This document shows, in pieces, positions 1 to 12,948 of a DNA stretch of 64,000 nucleotides. Source of the DNA: Austropuccinia psidii (Eukaryota > Basidiomycota > Pucciniomycetes > Pucciniales > Sphaerophragmiaceae); contig JALGQZ010000001.1 in assembly GCA_023105745.1 (NCBI GenBank), forward strand, positions 68,776,937 to 68,840,936, read 5' to 3'. Under the pieces are notes generated by a model that worked only from the letters and a program-made list of their open reading frames with translations, was not told the origin of the DNA and searched no databases. Both the position numbers and the translations under genes were made by a program. Within the stretch, counting starts at the first letter, position 1, and each line of letters begins with the position of its first letter.

Positions 1-3000
1 GCACAAAGAGTACCAGATCCTTGCAGATCTGTGGAAAAACTGCATGAATTCTTCCCTGACTGTGAGAAAATTCCTGGGCCATCCCAACACTTGCAAGTTA
101 CTCACTGGATGGCATCCATTGATGGAAAAGAAGAACATGATGCTTTTAACAGAAGAATGGAGGAAAAACAACCCTCCACCACCAAAGAAAATGCCAAAAA
201 CAGCCCCAATAGCCAGCAGCAGCAATTCCAACGTGAAAAAGCAGCCACAAGCTCAAAACAATGGCAAAAGCAAGGCACAAGCCACAAACCCTTACAGCCA
301 GGGCTACAGGATCCCAAAGAGTCAGAAGGATGCCATGGAAAATGTATTTCAGATGGCGTGGACAATGAGGAAATTACAGAAAAAGGAGGAAGCCAGATTA
401 AAATATCAGAAATGATTTCTGATATTTTTGATTCTATCCCATAGTTGTATGAAGCTATAAATGATGTCAAAACTCATGTTTCTGATAAAAATTCATCTAT
501 TTGTAACAATGTTAAAACAAACAACTTAAGTATGAGCCAAAAGAAGGAAACACTTATGTGTTTTGAGAAAGTTGTAAGAGCAATTAAAACTTCTAATAAT
601 GAAAATTCTTTTGGCAATTAGATAAATGAAAAATCTGCCATCATTAAAGAATTAAAGGACAAATATTCTAAATGAAATGTTGATGACATAATTGAAACAA
701 GAATTAAACAACCCATAAATACTATCAAGATAGATAACAAGAAAGTCCCTGATGACATTTCAAATTCATTTACTGAAGTAAAGACATATACAATTGTCTC
801 AAAAAAGTGTTTTGATGCTTCACAAGAAGAAGTATCGAAACTAAAAATGAAATTGAATCAAGTCACTGCTGATAATACAAGACAAACAGAGTTATGGCAA
901 GATCTGACACATAAAGAAGACATGTATAAAATTGAATTAATAAACTTAATACAAGCCTTCCAACATGAATTCAGAAATTCCCAAAGGTGTAGCAACAGTA
1001 AAATGAATGACATTGAACAAATACTGAACACCTTACCAAGAATGTCTACACCTCTAAATCAAAATGAGGGCACAAGAATTTCAAATCCACAAGTATTGGA
1101 TCCTGATAATTCACAATTAAAAAATGAATTATCCACTTCTTTTCATAACTTGGAACCATCAATGGGCCAAGCACTCCTGAAACAAGTACAAAAACCTAAG
1201 GAATGGCCTCACTTCAGTGGTGAAGGAGAATATGACCATATGGAATTCATAACAGGAATTGACATGATTCAAGAAGATTTTGAATTACCAGACAGGTTGG
1301 TAACAGCAATATTTAACACCTTTTTTACCAATCAGCTTGCAGATGGTATATCAAATTAAGACAAGCACATGGACCCCAAAGTTAGAATTGGGGGAAATCC
1401 TAAATTAGCAACAAATGGGCCAATAATGCTTGGAGATTTAAAGTGGAAACAGCCTTTTAATCTGCCAAATTTAATTCTGATAAAGACAAAGCTTTACGAT
1501 GGTTTTGTGAACAAAAAGAAAGGTTAACGGCATTGTATCCTGAAATGCCAGAGTTTATGATCCACAGAGAGATTCTAAGACAATGTGGAGGTGACTTAGA
1601 GCATGCTGTCAAAATCAGGACTACTGAACAATTTTCAGCAGAAGAAATCATTAATATATTAGAACAAGTAACCACAAGAACCAGGATTGGTTCTAGTAGG
1701 GTGAATCTCAAGACAAGGCTTAATACACCTTGGAAAGATTCTGTGGAAAAAAATCCCAAAGAAAACTCTAATAATGTTAAATAGAAATCTGCAGATATAG
1801 TCAGAAAGTGCCATATTTGCCAAAGCACCACCCACTTAGCCAATACATGTCAAAAGAGTGGGAAAATCAATGAAATTGACATTGAAAAAGAACCTTATGT
1901 TGAAAAAGATGAAGAAAATTCAGATGATATCAATGCCACTTTTGACATCATGGAATCTTATTCCCACTTGCCACAATTAAGCAATGGTCAACTTGATCTG
2001 TCAAAAATTCAAGATGCACAACTTATGAAAACCAAACCAAACAGGGGAAAAGGTTATACAGCTGGTAACTCCTGTATAACAGAAGTGGTAATTGACAACA
2101 AACCCACTAAACATTTACTTGACTCAGGAGCCTTCTGATCTTGTGTTGGAAAATCTTTTCTTAAGAATTGTGTACCAAATTTGGAAGACCAATTGTTACC
2201 AATTGATGGCATAAAATTCAATAGTGCAAGTAATCCAATGAAAGCATTGGGAATATTTGAGACCAATGTCATATTTCCACGTATTAATGGAAATTTAGGA
2301 ATCACTGTTGAATTTGTTGTTATGGAAAATTGCTCCAGTACCAATTTTATATTGAAAAATGACTATTTGATGGTGTATGGAATAGATTTACATAATGAAA
2401 AGGACAGATACTTCACTATTGGAGACAATAAGCATCAAAATTGGCCATTTACCATTTAAAAGACAAATTACAGTGAGTAAAGTAGCACCAGTTGACTTAG
2501 AGCTGGAAAGATTCAAATCTGAACAGTTTAATGAAGCTGAAATAAGCCTTCATCTAACTGATAGTCAGGAAAATGAAATTTATGCCCTTTCATATGACCA
2601 CAAAGAAGCATTTGCATCAGACAAAGAGCCTTTGGGGGCAAGTATTGGTCATGAAGTTGACATCATCCTTACTATTGAGAGACTTTATCCACAACTGCTA
2701 AGAATACCTGAATATCCAGCAAGTCCTAAATCAAGAGAAGCTCCATAAATTCATATTGATGAACTTCTAGACCTTGGTGTAATAAGAGAGGTTGGCCATA
2801 ATGAGGAAGTAGAAATAACTGCACCAGTCATAGTAGCATGGCATAATGGAAAATCTAGAATGGTTGGAAACTTTAGAGCTCTGAACACTCGCACTGTTAC
2901 AGACAGGTACCCAATAACAAGAATCCAAATTGCCCTTACCAAGATATCTCAAGCAGTGTATATAACCACTATGAATTCCCTTAAAGGATTTCATCAAAAT

Positions 3001-5607
3001 GTGGTGACACCAAGGGAAAGAGAATACTTAAAGATTATTTTTCATTTTGGAGTATATGAGTATTTGAGGATGCCTTTTGGTATCAAGAATGAACCTTCAG
3101 ACTTCCAAAGAATGATGAATAAGATCTTCCCTGAAGAACTTTCAGAATGATGGTTAATCATTTCCATTGATGACATTAATGTCTGTTCTAAAACTTGGGA
3201 AGAACATATGAACAGATTGTTCAGAGTATTGACAAAAAATCCAATCTTTCAACATGAAAATTTCTTTAAAGAAATGTGATTTTTCAATTTAAAGACCTTA
3301 AAGCACTGGGACATGTAGTATCTGCTTTATCCCTTGGAATTGACAAAAACAAGGTTGCAGCAGTATTGCTAAAACCCATGCCTCAGAACAAGATGGAAAT
3401 TCAGTCATTTTTGGGATTTGCAGGATATTACAGGAAACATATTAATGATTTTGCATCCATAGAAAACCTCTTTATAAATTATGTGACAAAGACACAGTAT
3501 TTGAAATGACTGTTGACAGAGTCAAAGCCTTTGAATATTTGAGACAAGCCCTGACCACTTCTCCACTCTTACTAATTCCAGACTTTGAGTTGCCTTTTAA
3601 ATTGTATATTGATTCATCAGGGGATGGGCTGGGTTCTGCACTTCACCAAGTTCAGATCATAAATGATAAACCTGTGGAAGGACCCATATGGTTCATATCC
3701 AGGCAAATCAAACCTACTGAAGCCAGATATGGAGCCAGTTGGATGGAGTGCTTATGCCTTGTCTGGGCCTTAGAGAAGCTAAATTACTTTTTGGAAGGAT
3801 GTATTTTTGAAGTAATAACATATTGTACCGCTGTTAAGTCACTTTGAAACATGAAAACTCCTAACAGGAATATCCTCAGATGGCAAATAGCCATACAACA
3901 GTATAGAGGCAATATGACCATTGTTTATAAAGATGGGAATATTCATAAAAATTCAGATGAACTGAGCAGATGGCCATTACCAAATAATATTGATAATCCT
4001 GCTTATGTTCCAGAGGAAGCTTCCCCACAAATCCCCATAGTAGGAATCAGTGTTACAGACCTGAACAACACTTTCTTTGGGAAGGTAAGAAACAGCTATA
4101 CTCAGGCTAATAATTGTAGCATTTTATGCCAATGACTTACTAAGGACTGTAAAGACAATTCCTTAATACATTCCTTAGATGAGATATGGATAAAGGCATA
4201 TGATGAAGGAAGAGCCCACTTACTGGATGGTATAATTTACCACAGAACTAAGAATACATGTGTCATGACAGTTGTGGACAGGTCTTTAATCAATCTTGTA
4301 CTTAAAGAATACCATGACAGCCCTCTCTCAGGACAGAACAAGATAAAAAGTAGAAACCTGCATATGGTGGCCAATGTGGCATAAAGATGTTTCAGAGTAT
4401 TGCAAAACCTGTGACAAATGTTCAAAGCAAAAGAAATCCACTGGGAAAAGACTTTGAAATGTGATCAAGATCCAAGAACCCAGCAGACCTTGGGAAATTG
4501 TCCATATGGATTGGGTAACTGACCAACCACAGGGGGTGACAGAATTTATAATGCTTTCCTAGTGATTGTTGACAGATTTAGTAAGACTCCAATCTTTCTA
4601 CCATGTCATAAGAATGATAAAGCCATGGATACAGCTCTTCTGATATGGAATAGAGTAGTATCATGGACTGGCATATTCACAAAATTCATTATTGAATGAG
4701 ATCCCAAACTCACCTCAGCACTATGGACAATTCTTCACCAACTATATGGGACAAAACTATCCTTCTATACAGCCTACGACACACAAACTGATCGTTTAGC
4801 TGAGAGGATGATCCAAACATTGGAGGACATGGTAAGAATATTTTGTGCATATGGCCTTGAATTTAAGGATTGTGATAGATTTACCCATCATTGGTGTACT
4901 AATTTACCAGCACGAGAATTGGAATATAAGACATCCATCCATGCTAGTACCAATCAAACTCGTGTATTTTAGAAAAAGGAGGGAATCCCAAATTACCTCA
5001 GGATTTTCTGAGGAACAATTTGGTTGAGATACATCCTACAGCTGCTAGCTTCAAAGAAGTTCTAGACAAATCTATAAAGGATGCAGTAAGGTTCATGGAA
5101 GATTCATTTGCATATGCTAAAGACAAATGGGACAAATCACATGCCACTGGAGATTTTAAAGTAGGAGATTTAGTACTTGTATCCACCACTAACTTTAATA
5201 GTATCAAAGGATTTAAACAGCTCAAAGATGCCTTTGCAGTACCTTTTGTTATCAAGGCCATCCATTTAGAAAATGCTGTTGAAGTAGAATTATCTGAGGA
5301 ACTTAGTAAAAAGCATCCTACATTTTCAGTAAGCTTGATAAGGCCTTCATAATATGGTGATGCTGAAATATTCCAATTAAGGAATAAAGCTCCCCAAGTT
5401 ATACCTCCTATTGAATCATCTGGTATTAAAAATATTACCAAAGTTCTCAAAGAAAGAAAGTTGAGAACCAATAAAGTAAGGGAATACCTTGTTAGGTACA
5501 GTAACACAACTTGTGAAGATGAATGGTTAGAAGAAAAGGACATACCTGAAGCAACTAAACTTCTCAGAAGGTTCAGACACACTAGAAATAACAATATTAC
5601 AAAGTGA
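1..5607 (+). pseudogene. gag-pol polyprotein remnant of element A
   Basis: Broken copy of the polyprotein that is intact in B. Readable pieces in order are: Gag N-terminus (31-444), Gag middle and capsid-like part (847-1359), Gag C-terminal piece (1533-1784) and zinc knuckle region to about 1860. Then come protease with LLDSGAF (about 2110-2140), RT (2395-3150), RT end (3276-3509), RNase H (3506-3847 and on), and integrase with chromodomain-like tail (about 4140-5607). Stops and frameshifts separate the pieces, and the RT catalytic stretch near 3160 is interrupted. Protein production from the whole is excluded. Its protease motif keeps the Asp-Ser-Gly that B has lost, so the serine is probably the ancestral state. 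The +1 overlapping frame is still open at 44-415. Confidence 0.93.
44..415 (+). pseudogene. overlapping +1-frame ORF in element A (copy of the spliced ORF of B)
   Basis: An open frame of 123 codons, ending in a stop, overlaps the Gag frame of A. It is the A copy of the alternative-frame ORF found at 13283-13882 in B. It keeps the landmarks [34 protein letters not shown] and the C-terminal AMENVFQMA segment. Only the 3' part is inside the window, so the proposed upstream exon and intron cannot be examined here. Its openness in an otherwise stop-riddled copy is notable but could be chance over this length. Confidence 0.5.
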
Positions 5608-5631
5608 TATTATTTTTTTAGGGGGAGGGAA

Positions 5632-7396
5632 CATGAGCCTTAGAGGTATTTCCATATACCCAAAAGACCACAAATAACAAAATCAGATATAACTATCAAA
5701 ATAGAAATTAAAATAGAAATACAAATTTATATGCAAAAATGAATATTTAATTATAATTTAAAATAAAAATTACATTAAAATTCAAAATTGTGAAAATGCA
5801 TTTTTACTTGAAAAAATTAAGTAAAAATGAATTTTTAATAAAATTAATGAAATTAAAATAATTTTAGAAAAACGTTACATAAAATGGATCATAACTTCTT
5901 CTCCAATAAAGAAACTTAAGAAAATCACTTCACCATCGGAATCCTCATAAAAAATAAGGTGGGGTCACCTCTGGGTAAAATTTCTGTAACTCAACTCTAA
6001 ATGAGCTTAAATTAAGGTTTTAGTATTTTTTGTACAGAAGTTGAAAATACTCAAAATCTTAATTTACTCACACCATATGTGGTGTCAAAAATCAATTTTT
6101 GTGTAAAAACTGAGGTGTTGTGTGTAGCTTAAAAGTTATGAGGAATTGAAGTATTTTCAATTGAAATGTCAAAATGTGAACGTGTATGACATAAGTGAAC
6201 TATAATCTACATATGAGGTATCATTTAGTACAGTTTTTTACTGTAAAAACTAAATTGAATTGTATGCATCAATTACAAGTGTATTACATGATGAGGAATT
6301 AAAGAAAAAATAAATTGGAAATATCAATTCTGGGGGGGAAAAGGTACTCTAGCTCCAAGAGGGAGCCAGACCCCCAAAATCCTTGATGACAGGCGTGGGA
6401 TGTCAAAATACACGCAAAAGTTCATCATTTTTGGCCTGGAATTGAGTCACAGGGTCTGTGACTCAATTGATGATGAGGTTTTGATACCAACCAGGGCAGT
6501 TCTAACTGTTGCCAAGAGGGTCAAACTACCCTTAAGTTAAAACAATCTTAGTTAAAAGAGTTTTAACTGGTTTCTACGTCTCTTAAACACATTTTGATGT
6601 GTTTGGAAGGCTCCAGACCAGGTATTACTATAGTAATGGATGATTTAAGGGTCTAAAATAGCTAATAATGGCTAAACCAGGGTTCAATGATGCCATAATT
6701 GGCTTTTCTGTTTTCAGAGTGTTTTCCACTACTGACAAGAGCAAACGTTACTTTTGGAGTATGAAAATTGATGGCTATAAAAGAATGTCTTCTTTGCCCC
6801 ACTTTTCTCTTCATGTTAGAATCTTTTCCTTTTATAATTAGTTTAAACACTGTTAAACCAATCAATAAGATATTCAAAACACATGTTTTAAATCATTTTG
6901 AACCCTTAAACAACGTGAAAAAATCATTATAATCATTGTTTGTAACTCTTATAATCATTTTTACCCCTTGAACCACCCCGAAAGTGAATTAAAGCATCTT
7001 TCATCACTGTCAACTTTGTCACTTTGTTTCCAAATTAACTCTGGTCACATTTGGGTGTGTTTTCTCTTTAATTATCTCTTTAAATTCTTTCCTTTGATTG
7101 ATTGCTTTCAGTCTTTTTCTCAATTAATTCCAATTGAAATTGCTCTTGAAGAAATTTCTTTTGTAGCCTTGAAAATCTCTTGTAGAGTATTGTTTGATAA
7201 AGTTTTATTGTTGGTAAAACAATAAATCTTCATAATATTATTGTTTTATAGTTTCAAAGTTAAAAACAATAGAATTGGCTTTCTGTTTCTTAAAAATAAT
7301 ATTCCTTACTATTTTCAATCCAATTTTACCTTATATAAATTTTGAGGACAGGAAAATTACTTTATTTTAATCAAAGTTTCATATCCGAACCTTACA
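5632..7396 (+). repeat. 3' LTR of element A
   Basis: About 1.77 kb, aligned with the B LTRs from the purine tract to CTTACA at 7396. The first bases read CATGAG where B has TGTGAG, so the terminal TG has mutated. It holds the same landmarks: a run of G before AAAAGG near 6335, a TATAAAAG box at 6776-6783 and the AACAATAAA stretch near the end. Confidence 0.9.
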
Positions 7397-7419
7397 AAGT
7401 TCCAAATTTCCATGAAAGA

Positions 7420-8089
7420 GATGATAGGAAGGTATATAATGATCTTTTCCAACATATTTCATTTCTTTGAAGAATTCCTATCTAGAGAATAGTAATTACT
7501 GTTGGGAACTGGGGGAAGGAATATGAACAGAAGTTGAAATTGATGGTGTTCTAGCAGAACCAACAAGATCTTCACATGTATTGGCAGAAGAAATGTTATT
7601 ATTAAAGGAGTTAGAGAGATAATGATAGTCCTTATGATCAGGATCAAAGGCTATAAGCCCTTTACTACAATCAATAGATGTATTGAAATGATTAAGAAAG
7701 TCAGAGCACAATATTATGTCTTCCCCCTTGGGAGTATCAATGACTAAAAAGTCCTATTAAAAGATTGGGAAGGGAGGGAGCTTAACCATACATTTGGTAT
7801 AGTGAGTCACAAATAAAGAAGGGGACTCAGAGGAGTCCAAAATGATAAGATGAATCTTCTCTGGGAGTTCTGATATGGTCAAGGAATACCATTGAGCAAA
7901 CTGATTTTCAATAAACGACTTGGTAGCACCCAAATCAATGAGAATACTGTAAAAAATATCATAAAGAGAATAAAAAACAAAAAAACTGAGAGATTTTTTG
8001 ACACCAGTATTAAGAATTCACAATTGTGCTCTGTATGAAAAACAGTGAAGACCATTGAACACAGCATAGATTTCACTCAGGCTTTTCCC
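7420..8089 (-). pseudogene. pol start (linker and aspartic protease) of element C
   Basis: In the -1 frame relative to the C gag, after the stretch GGGAAAA (minus strand, 8083-8089), a linker is followed without a break in register by the protease. Its active-site segment reads Asp-Leu-Gly-Ala-Thr instead of Asp-Ser-Gly-Ala-Thr. The piece at 7496-7711 (DFLNHFN...HKDYHYLS) is the region just after the protease. A stop lies in the linker. The sequence is cut off at 7397 by element A. Confidence 0.75.
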
Positions 8090-9313
8090 TGGTTGGGTAA
8101 GCTGGTTTTGAGGCCTTTTGACGCAAGCCTCAAGACTATGCTTCCTGCCACAATAGACACACAAGCCCTTGTTCAATATTCTGTTTTTCAGAACCCATTC
8201 ACTTGTGGTCTCTATTCAATGGGGAAGAATGGGGCTTGACCGTTTTCTGAACCCTGAAATTCTTTTTATTATGACTTTACCTTCAAGTATTTTGAGTATG
8301 AAAAGAAATTTCATTTGAGTCTTCAGTCTTCTTTTCTTTAAAATTATTATTCTCCTTTTGTCTCTCATGATACCTGGTATCAATTTCTAGTGTAACATCC
8401 ATTAAGTCTTGAAGAGAATCAATATTTGAAGGATGGGAGGCCAACTGATCCAGAATTGTCAAGGCCAATCCCCTCCTATAATGATGCATAAAGGGCCTTT
8501 CACCCCAATCCCCAATTCTTGGAACCAATGATATGAAATAAACTATGTTTAAGGATACATTCCCTTCTTCCTTCATTCTTAAGGAATAAAACCCTTATTC
8601 AGCTTTTCTGACTTCATTTGGGTCCGAAATAAAGTAAAAAGCTGAGATTCAAAAAATTCCCAATTATTGAAAATGTATGTTGTGTATTGATTGGTAAGAT
8701 TGGAGAGATAAGGCAAAACTCATTTTGCTTCCCTGCCAATGCAAAATGAAGTGGAATATACAAATTTATTCCTGTCTTCAGAGAAATTTGCCTTATCATT
8801 GTGTAATAGGAGCTAGTGCCTTCATAGATGGAATCATGAAGGTCGGTGGTCCTGAAGCTTCAGAAGATGAAGAAGGCTGAAGATTGGTCATAATCTGGGT
8901 CATTTTTTGCATGATGGCCAAAAAATATGGTTCAGAATGGGCTAGAGGTGGCCCTCCAGTACCTTCAGATTCCCTCAAAGCAACATGGACAACCTCAGTA
9001 CCATTGAAACCTTCCTCTTAAACAGAACTCTTCCCTCCTCTTCACCATCTTCACCAAGACCTTTGAAAGTGGTCTTTGACATTCCAGGAAAAGAACCAAC
9101 AGCTCCTGAAAAGGATCTTGATCTTCTGAACCCTCTTCCTAGATTCCTGGATGGTTCCAATTTTTCCATATTTGGTCCTCTGTCTAAGTGAGCCCTCAGT
9201 TGAGGAACTTCTGGGGTGCCTTCAATAGGAACTCTTAGAGTTGAAGTAAGAACAGCATGACCTGTGGCCTGAGATCTTTTCTGCATTACAGGAGTTGAAT
9301 GTTGAACAGGCAT
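8077..9313 (-). pseudogene. gag of element C, frameshifted
   Basis: Decayed Gag of the MPVQHS type, starting at the ATG at 9313-9311 and ending at TGA 8079-8077. Pieces lie in different frames: N-terminus with the RRSRSFSGAVGSFPG segment (about 9313-9000), middle (8978-8796), and capsid C-terminal part with RIGDWGERP and LDQLASHPSN (8576-8283). A zinc knuckle of the form CX2CX3HX4C (CVYCGRKHSLEAC) lies near 8120-8160. It would bind element RNA and build the particle if intact. It is closely similar to the Gag of element U. Confidence 0.85.
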
Positions 9314-9719
9314 GATTTTCAGAATTAGATGAGGTAAAATAAAATTAAAATCAAAATTTGAAGATGCAAAAACTGAGGCAAATAAAATGTGAAATCTTGA
9401 AGCAAAAATAAAAATTAACATCTTGAAGAAAAATCAAAAATAAATAATTTCTTGAGGTCAATCAGTAAGTTTTAAAATCTTCAGTAATTCAATCAATAAG
9501 TCTTGAAATATCAATCAAATCAATCAATAAACCAAAATCAAATGATTTCTTTAAGAAAATCTACTTTTGAGAATGAAAGAGTGATTGCAAATTGAGGTAA
9601 TTGAAGAAAAAGTCTGTAAAGTCATAAAAGTGTCATAATTAATTAATGAATGATTTTGGAGATAAAAAAAAGATAATAATGAATAAATGAATAGATAAAT
9701 TATTAGTTAATAAATACAG

Positions 9720-10904
9720 TTTCAAAAGGGCTCTTGGGGAAAACAAGAGTGGCAGGGAACTCAATGATCAGGTAACTCACTTGGAAGACTCAAAAGGAAT
9801 AAAGGAATAAAATAAAAGAGTAAATTTCTCTATGAAGATAGGAAATTGCAAGATGAGATGCAATGAGACAAATGGCCAAAGAGACAACTAAGTAAGTCCT
9901 TAATAACTGTTTCAACCTACCAGGAAGAGCAATGGAATTATCAAACGATATTACCACAAATCTCTACTGACAGGCAAAGAAAGAAAAGGTGCTAAATTAC
10001 TGACTGGATAATCTCAGTATTCACTCAACATGTAGAGCAAATTTCTCTAAGGAGATAGGAAAGTGCAAGATGAGATGCAATAAGACAAATTAATCCAAAT
10101 GGCCAAAGAACCAACTCAGTATTTCCTTAATCACTGTTTCAACCTGCCAGGAAGAGTAATGGAATTATTAAAGGATATTACCACCAATCTCTACTGACAG
10201 GAAAAGAAATAAAAGGTGCTAAATGACTGACTTTATAATATCATTATTCACTTCACAAATTGAAGAGAAATAAAGATAATAAAAATCAAACTATATTAAC
10301 TAACTGGGGGAAAACCTCCCCAAGGATGGAAGGATGCGGGTATAACTGAAATTTTGAGAGCTTGACTCCTTCAGACTGAAAGCTGATCTGTTTGGAATTC
10401 TTGAGTCTGTATTTATGTCTTGTTGAAGTGTATACCTTGCCAAATTGGGTGTGAACTGTGTTTAATGATCTTCCCACCTTCTATGGTTGAAATACAGGTC
10501 TTTATGAAATAAGACTGTATCGAAATGAATGTGGTTTCCAAGAGGAAATGATGGAGCATTCACACTTGCAAATTGATTTGGAACTACTTCTTCAATATTC
10601 CTTGAGAATGAACTGCCAGTATTCCCTTCGAGGAATACCGCATAATTGAAACTATCCAATGACTCCTTTATGGAACAATTTGTATTTGAGAAGTAAGTTT
10701 AAGCTTGAGCATTGATGAATCCTCTGTATGATGTGTTGGAATTATTTAATAACCTTCTGATATTTGAAAAATAGGATTGCGGATGTACAAAGGTGCATAA
10801 TTGTCTATGAAATCATTCATGGCAGTTGTGGTTATTGAAGGGAAAAAGTTGCAAAAGGTCTTTTGAAGGAATGGCTGCGGGATAATAAGAGGAACTGGAG
10901 TTTG
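9720..10904 (-). repeat. 5' LTR of element C, left part
   Basis: The end of this minus-strand LTR (plus coordinate about 9720) is homologous to the left end of LTR D at 55618. The shared stretches include the AATGGAATTATTAA tract near 10150 and the GGGGGAAAACC tract near 10306. The target duplication GTTTG of element B (10900-10904) interrupts it, and it resumes at 21009. Total LTR is about 1.65 kb. Small ORFs here (10286-10477, 10462-10659, 10746-10946) are not convincing. Confidence 0.75.
10900..10904. other. Target-site duplication GTTTG, left copy
   Basis: Five bases GTTTG directly before the 5' LTR of B are repeated exactly at 21004-21008 directly after its 3' LTR. This is the staggered-cut signature of integrase. 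Removing 10905-21008 rejoins the LTR of element C. Confidence 0.93.
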
Positions 10905-11939
10905 TGTGAGCCTTAGAGGTAATTTCATATACCCAAAAGACCACAAATATAAAAAATAACATATTAATATAAATAAAATAAATTTATTTATATTATTAAA
11001 ATAAAAATCAAAATATAAATATAAAATTATATTAAAAATAAAAAATTAATTATAATTTAAAAATAAAAAATACATTAAATTTTGTAAATATAAAATTACA
11101 TTTATACTTGAAAAAATTAAGTAAAAATGAAATTTTAACAAAATTGTGAAAAAATAAATAAATTTGGAAAAAAGTTAAATAAAAATTATTATAACTTTTT
11201 ATCCAATAAATAAACATATAAAATTTATTTCACCATTGGATTCCTCATAAAAAATCAGGTGGGGTCACCTCTGAGTGAAATTCTTGTAACTCAACTCTAA
11301 ATAAGCTTAAATTAAGTTTTTAGTATTTTCAATACAAAAGTTGAAAATCCTCAAAAACTTAATTTAATTCACACCACATGTGGTGTTAACCATCAAATTT
11401 TGTGTTAAAATTGAGGTGTTGTGTTTAGTTTAGAAGTTATGAGGAATTGAAGTATTTTCAATTGAATTCAATTGAAATGTCATAATGTGCGCGTGTATTA
11501 CATAAGTGAACTTTGATTTACATATGAGGTGTCAATTATTACTGTATTGTACTGTACAATTGAATTGAATTACATATGTAAAGTATAAGTATAATACATG
11601 ATGAGGAATTAAAGGAAAAATAAATTGGAAAGATTAAATTTGGGGGGGAAAAGGAACTCCAGCTCTAAAGGGGAGCTAGACCCCCAAAATCCTTGCTGAC
11701 AGGCGTGGGATGTCAAAATTCACGCAAAAGTTCATCACTTTTGGCCTGGAATTGAGTTACAGGGTCTGTGGACTCAATTGATGATGAGGTTTTGATACCA
11801 ACTGGGGTAGTTTTAGCTGTTGCCAAGAGGGTAAAACTACCCTTAAGATAAAACAATCATAACAAAAACAGTTTTAACTGGTTTTTTACGCCTCTGACAC
11901 ACATTCTGACGTGTTTTGAAGGCTCTAGGCCTGGTATTG

Positions 11940-12158
11940 CTATAGTAATGGCTGATTTAAGGGTCTAAAATGGCTAAAAATGGCTAAAAATGGCTTAAAC
12001 CAGCCCTTTTTTGCCCTAAACCAGGGTTCAATGATGCCATAATTGGCTTTTCTGTTGTCAGACTGTTTTTCACGACTGACAAGAGTAAATTTTACTTTTA
12101 GAGTAAGAGAATTGATGGCTATAAAAGAATGTCTTCTTTGCCCCACTTTTCTCTTCAT
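11940..12158 (-). other. Antisense 72-codon ORF in the LTR, conserved in four copies
   Basis: A minus-strand ORF beginning MKRKVGQRRHSFIAIN and containing KANYGIIEPWF. Equivalent frames are open at 20198-20416, in LTR A at 6662-6877 and in solo LTR R at 33814-34056 (plus strand there). It lies over the TATA box block, so promoter conservation alone could keep it similar. No domain is recognised. Confidence 0.25.
12120..12127 (+). promoter_or_regulatory. TATA box TATAAAAG in the B 5' LTR
   Basis: TATAAAAG about 625 bp before the LTR end, in a conserved block (GATGGCTATAAAAGAATG). It recurs at the same place in LTR A (6776-6783), the 3' LTR of B (20378-20385) and solo LTR R (33896-33903, minus strand). 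It is the best candidate for the core promoter of the genomic RNA. The transcription start was not determined. Confidence 0.6.
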
Positions 12159-12745
12159 GTTAGAATCTTTTCCTTTTATTAATTAGTTTAAACACTGTTA
12201 AACCAATCAATCAAAGATTCCAACCACCACTTTTAAATCATTTTAATCCTTTTAACCACGTGAAAAAATCATTATAATCATTGTTTGTAACTCTTATAAT
12301 CATTTTTACCCCTGAACCACCCCAAAAGTGAATTAAAGCATCTTTCATCACTGTTAACTTTGTCACTTTGTTTCCAAATTCACTCTGGTCACTTTTGGGC
12401 GTCTTTTCTCTTTAATATTCTTTTTAAAGACTTTGTTCTTTAATTAATTGCTTGCAGTTCTTTGCTCAATTAATTCCAATTGAAATTGCTCTTGAAGAAA
12501 TTTCTTTTGTAGCCTTAAAATATCTCTTGTAGAGTATTTTTTGGATAAATTTTTATTGTTGGTAAAACAATAAATTTTTATAATATTATTGTTTTATACT
12601 AATAAAGTTATAAACAATAAATTTGGCGTGTTTTCTCTTAAAAATAATATTTCATACTATTTTTAACAGAATTTTACCTTATACAAATTTTGAGGACAGG
12701 AAAAGTACTTGATTTTTAATCAAAGTTTCATATCCACACCTTACA

Positions 12746-12765
12746 TTTGGGGGCCCAGCCGTGAT
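12746..12765 (+). promoter_or_regulatory. Primer binding site of element B
   Basis: Directly after the LTR comes TTTGGGGGCCCAGCCGTG. A TGG a few bases after the LTR is the usual complement of a tRNA CCA end. Element F has the closely related TTTGGGGGCCTGGCCGTG at the same place, and E/H has a decayed form. I could not identify the tRNA. Confidence 0.65.
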
Positions 12766-12948
12766 ATTTTACCTGTGACATATTTTTTTTACTCTTTTTA
12801 AATCTTTTTTCTTATATTGAAAAATTTACAAACATATAAAAAATACTTATAATTCAAAAAATCCATAAAAAATAACTTTTTTTTCATATTATAAGTGAGG
12901 CTTATATTTTTATTTCTTTTTTGAAATAACCTTTTTTTACTTAATTAA

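Larger units (their letters stand above)
1..7396 (+). mobile_element. Ty3/Gypsy element A (family I), 3' part, decayed
   Basis: Remnant of a family I LTR retrotransposon. The window opens inside its gag, runs through protease, reverse transcriptase, RNase H, integrase and chromodomain-like tail, then a purine tract (about 5619-5631) and a 3' LTR. It matches element B along its length but has many stops and small indels. Its 5' LTR lies outside the window. The right boundary at 7396 ends in CTTACA as in B, and the next sequence belongs to minus-strand element C, so A probably inserted into C. Confidence 0.92.
7397..10904 (-). mobile_element. Family II element C, part 1 (protease, gag, leader, part of 5' LTR)
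   Basis: Minus-strand chromovirus-type element. Reading right to left it has a 5' LTR (interrupted by B), a leader (9314-9719, A-rich with several CAAGA motifs on the minus strand), gag and the start of pol. Element A abuts it at 7396, so RT, integrase and 3' LTR must lie beyond A outside the window or be lost. All its coding parts are decayed. It resembles element U at the right end of the window. Confidence 0.85.
10905..12745 (+). repeat. 5' LTR of element B
   Basis: 1841 bp, TG...CA ends: it starts TGTGAGCCTTAG and ends CACACCTTACA. It contains the promoter (TATAAAAG at 12120-12127) and, 3' of it, AATAAA-like signals near 12567-12620. The first third is very A+T rich. It differs from the 3' LTR at about 20 positions, including a 1-bp length change near 11886. 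Confidence 0.96.
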
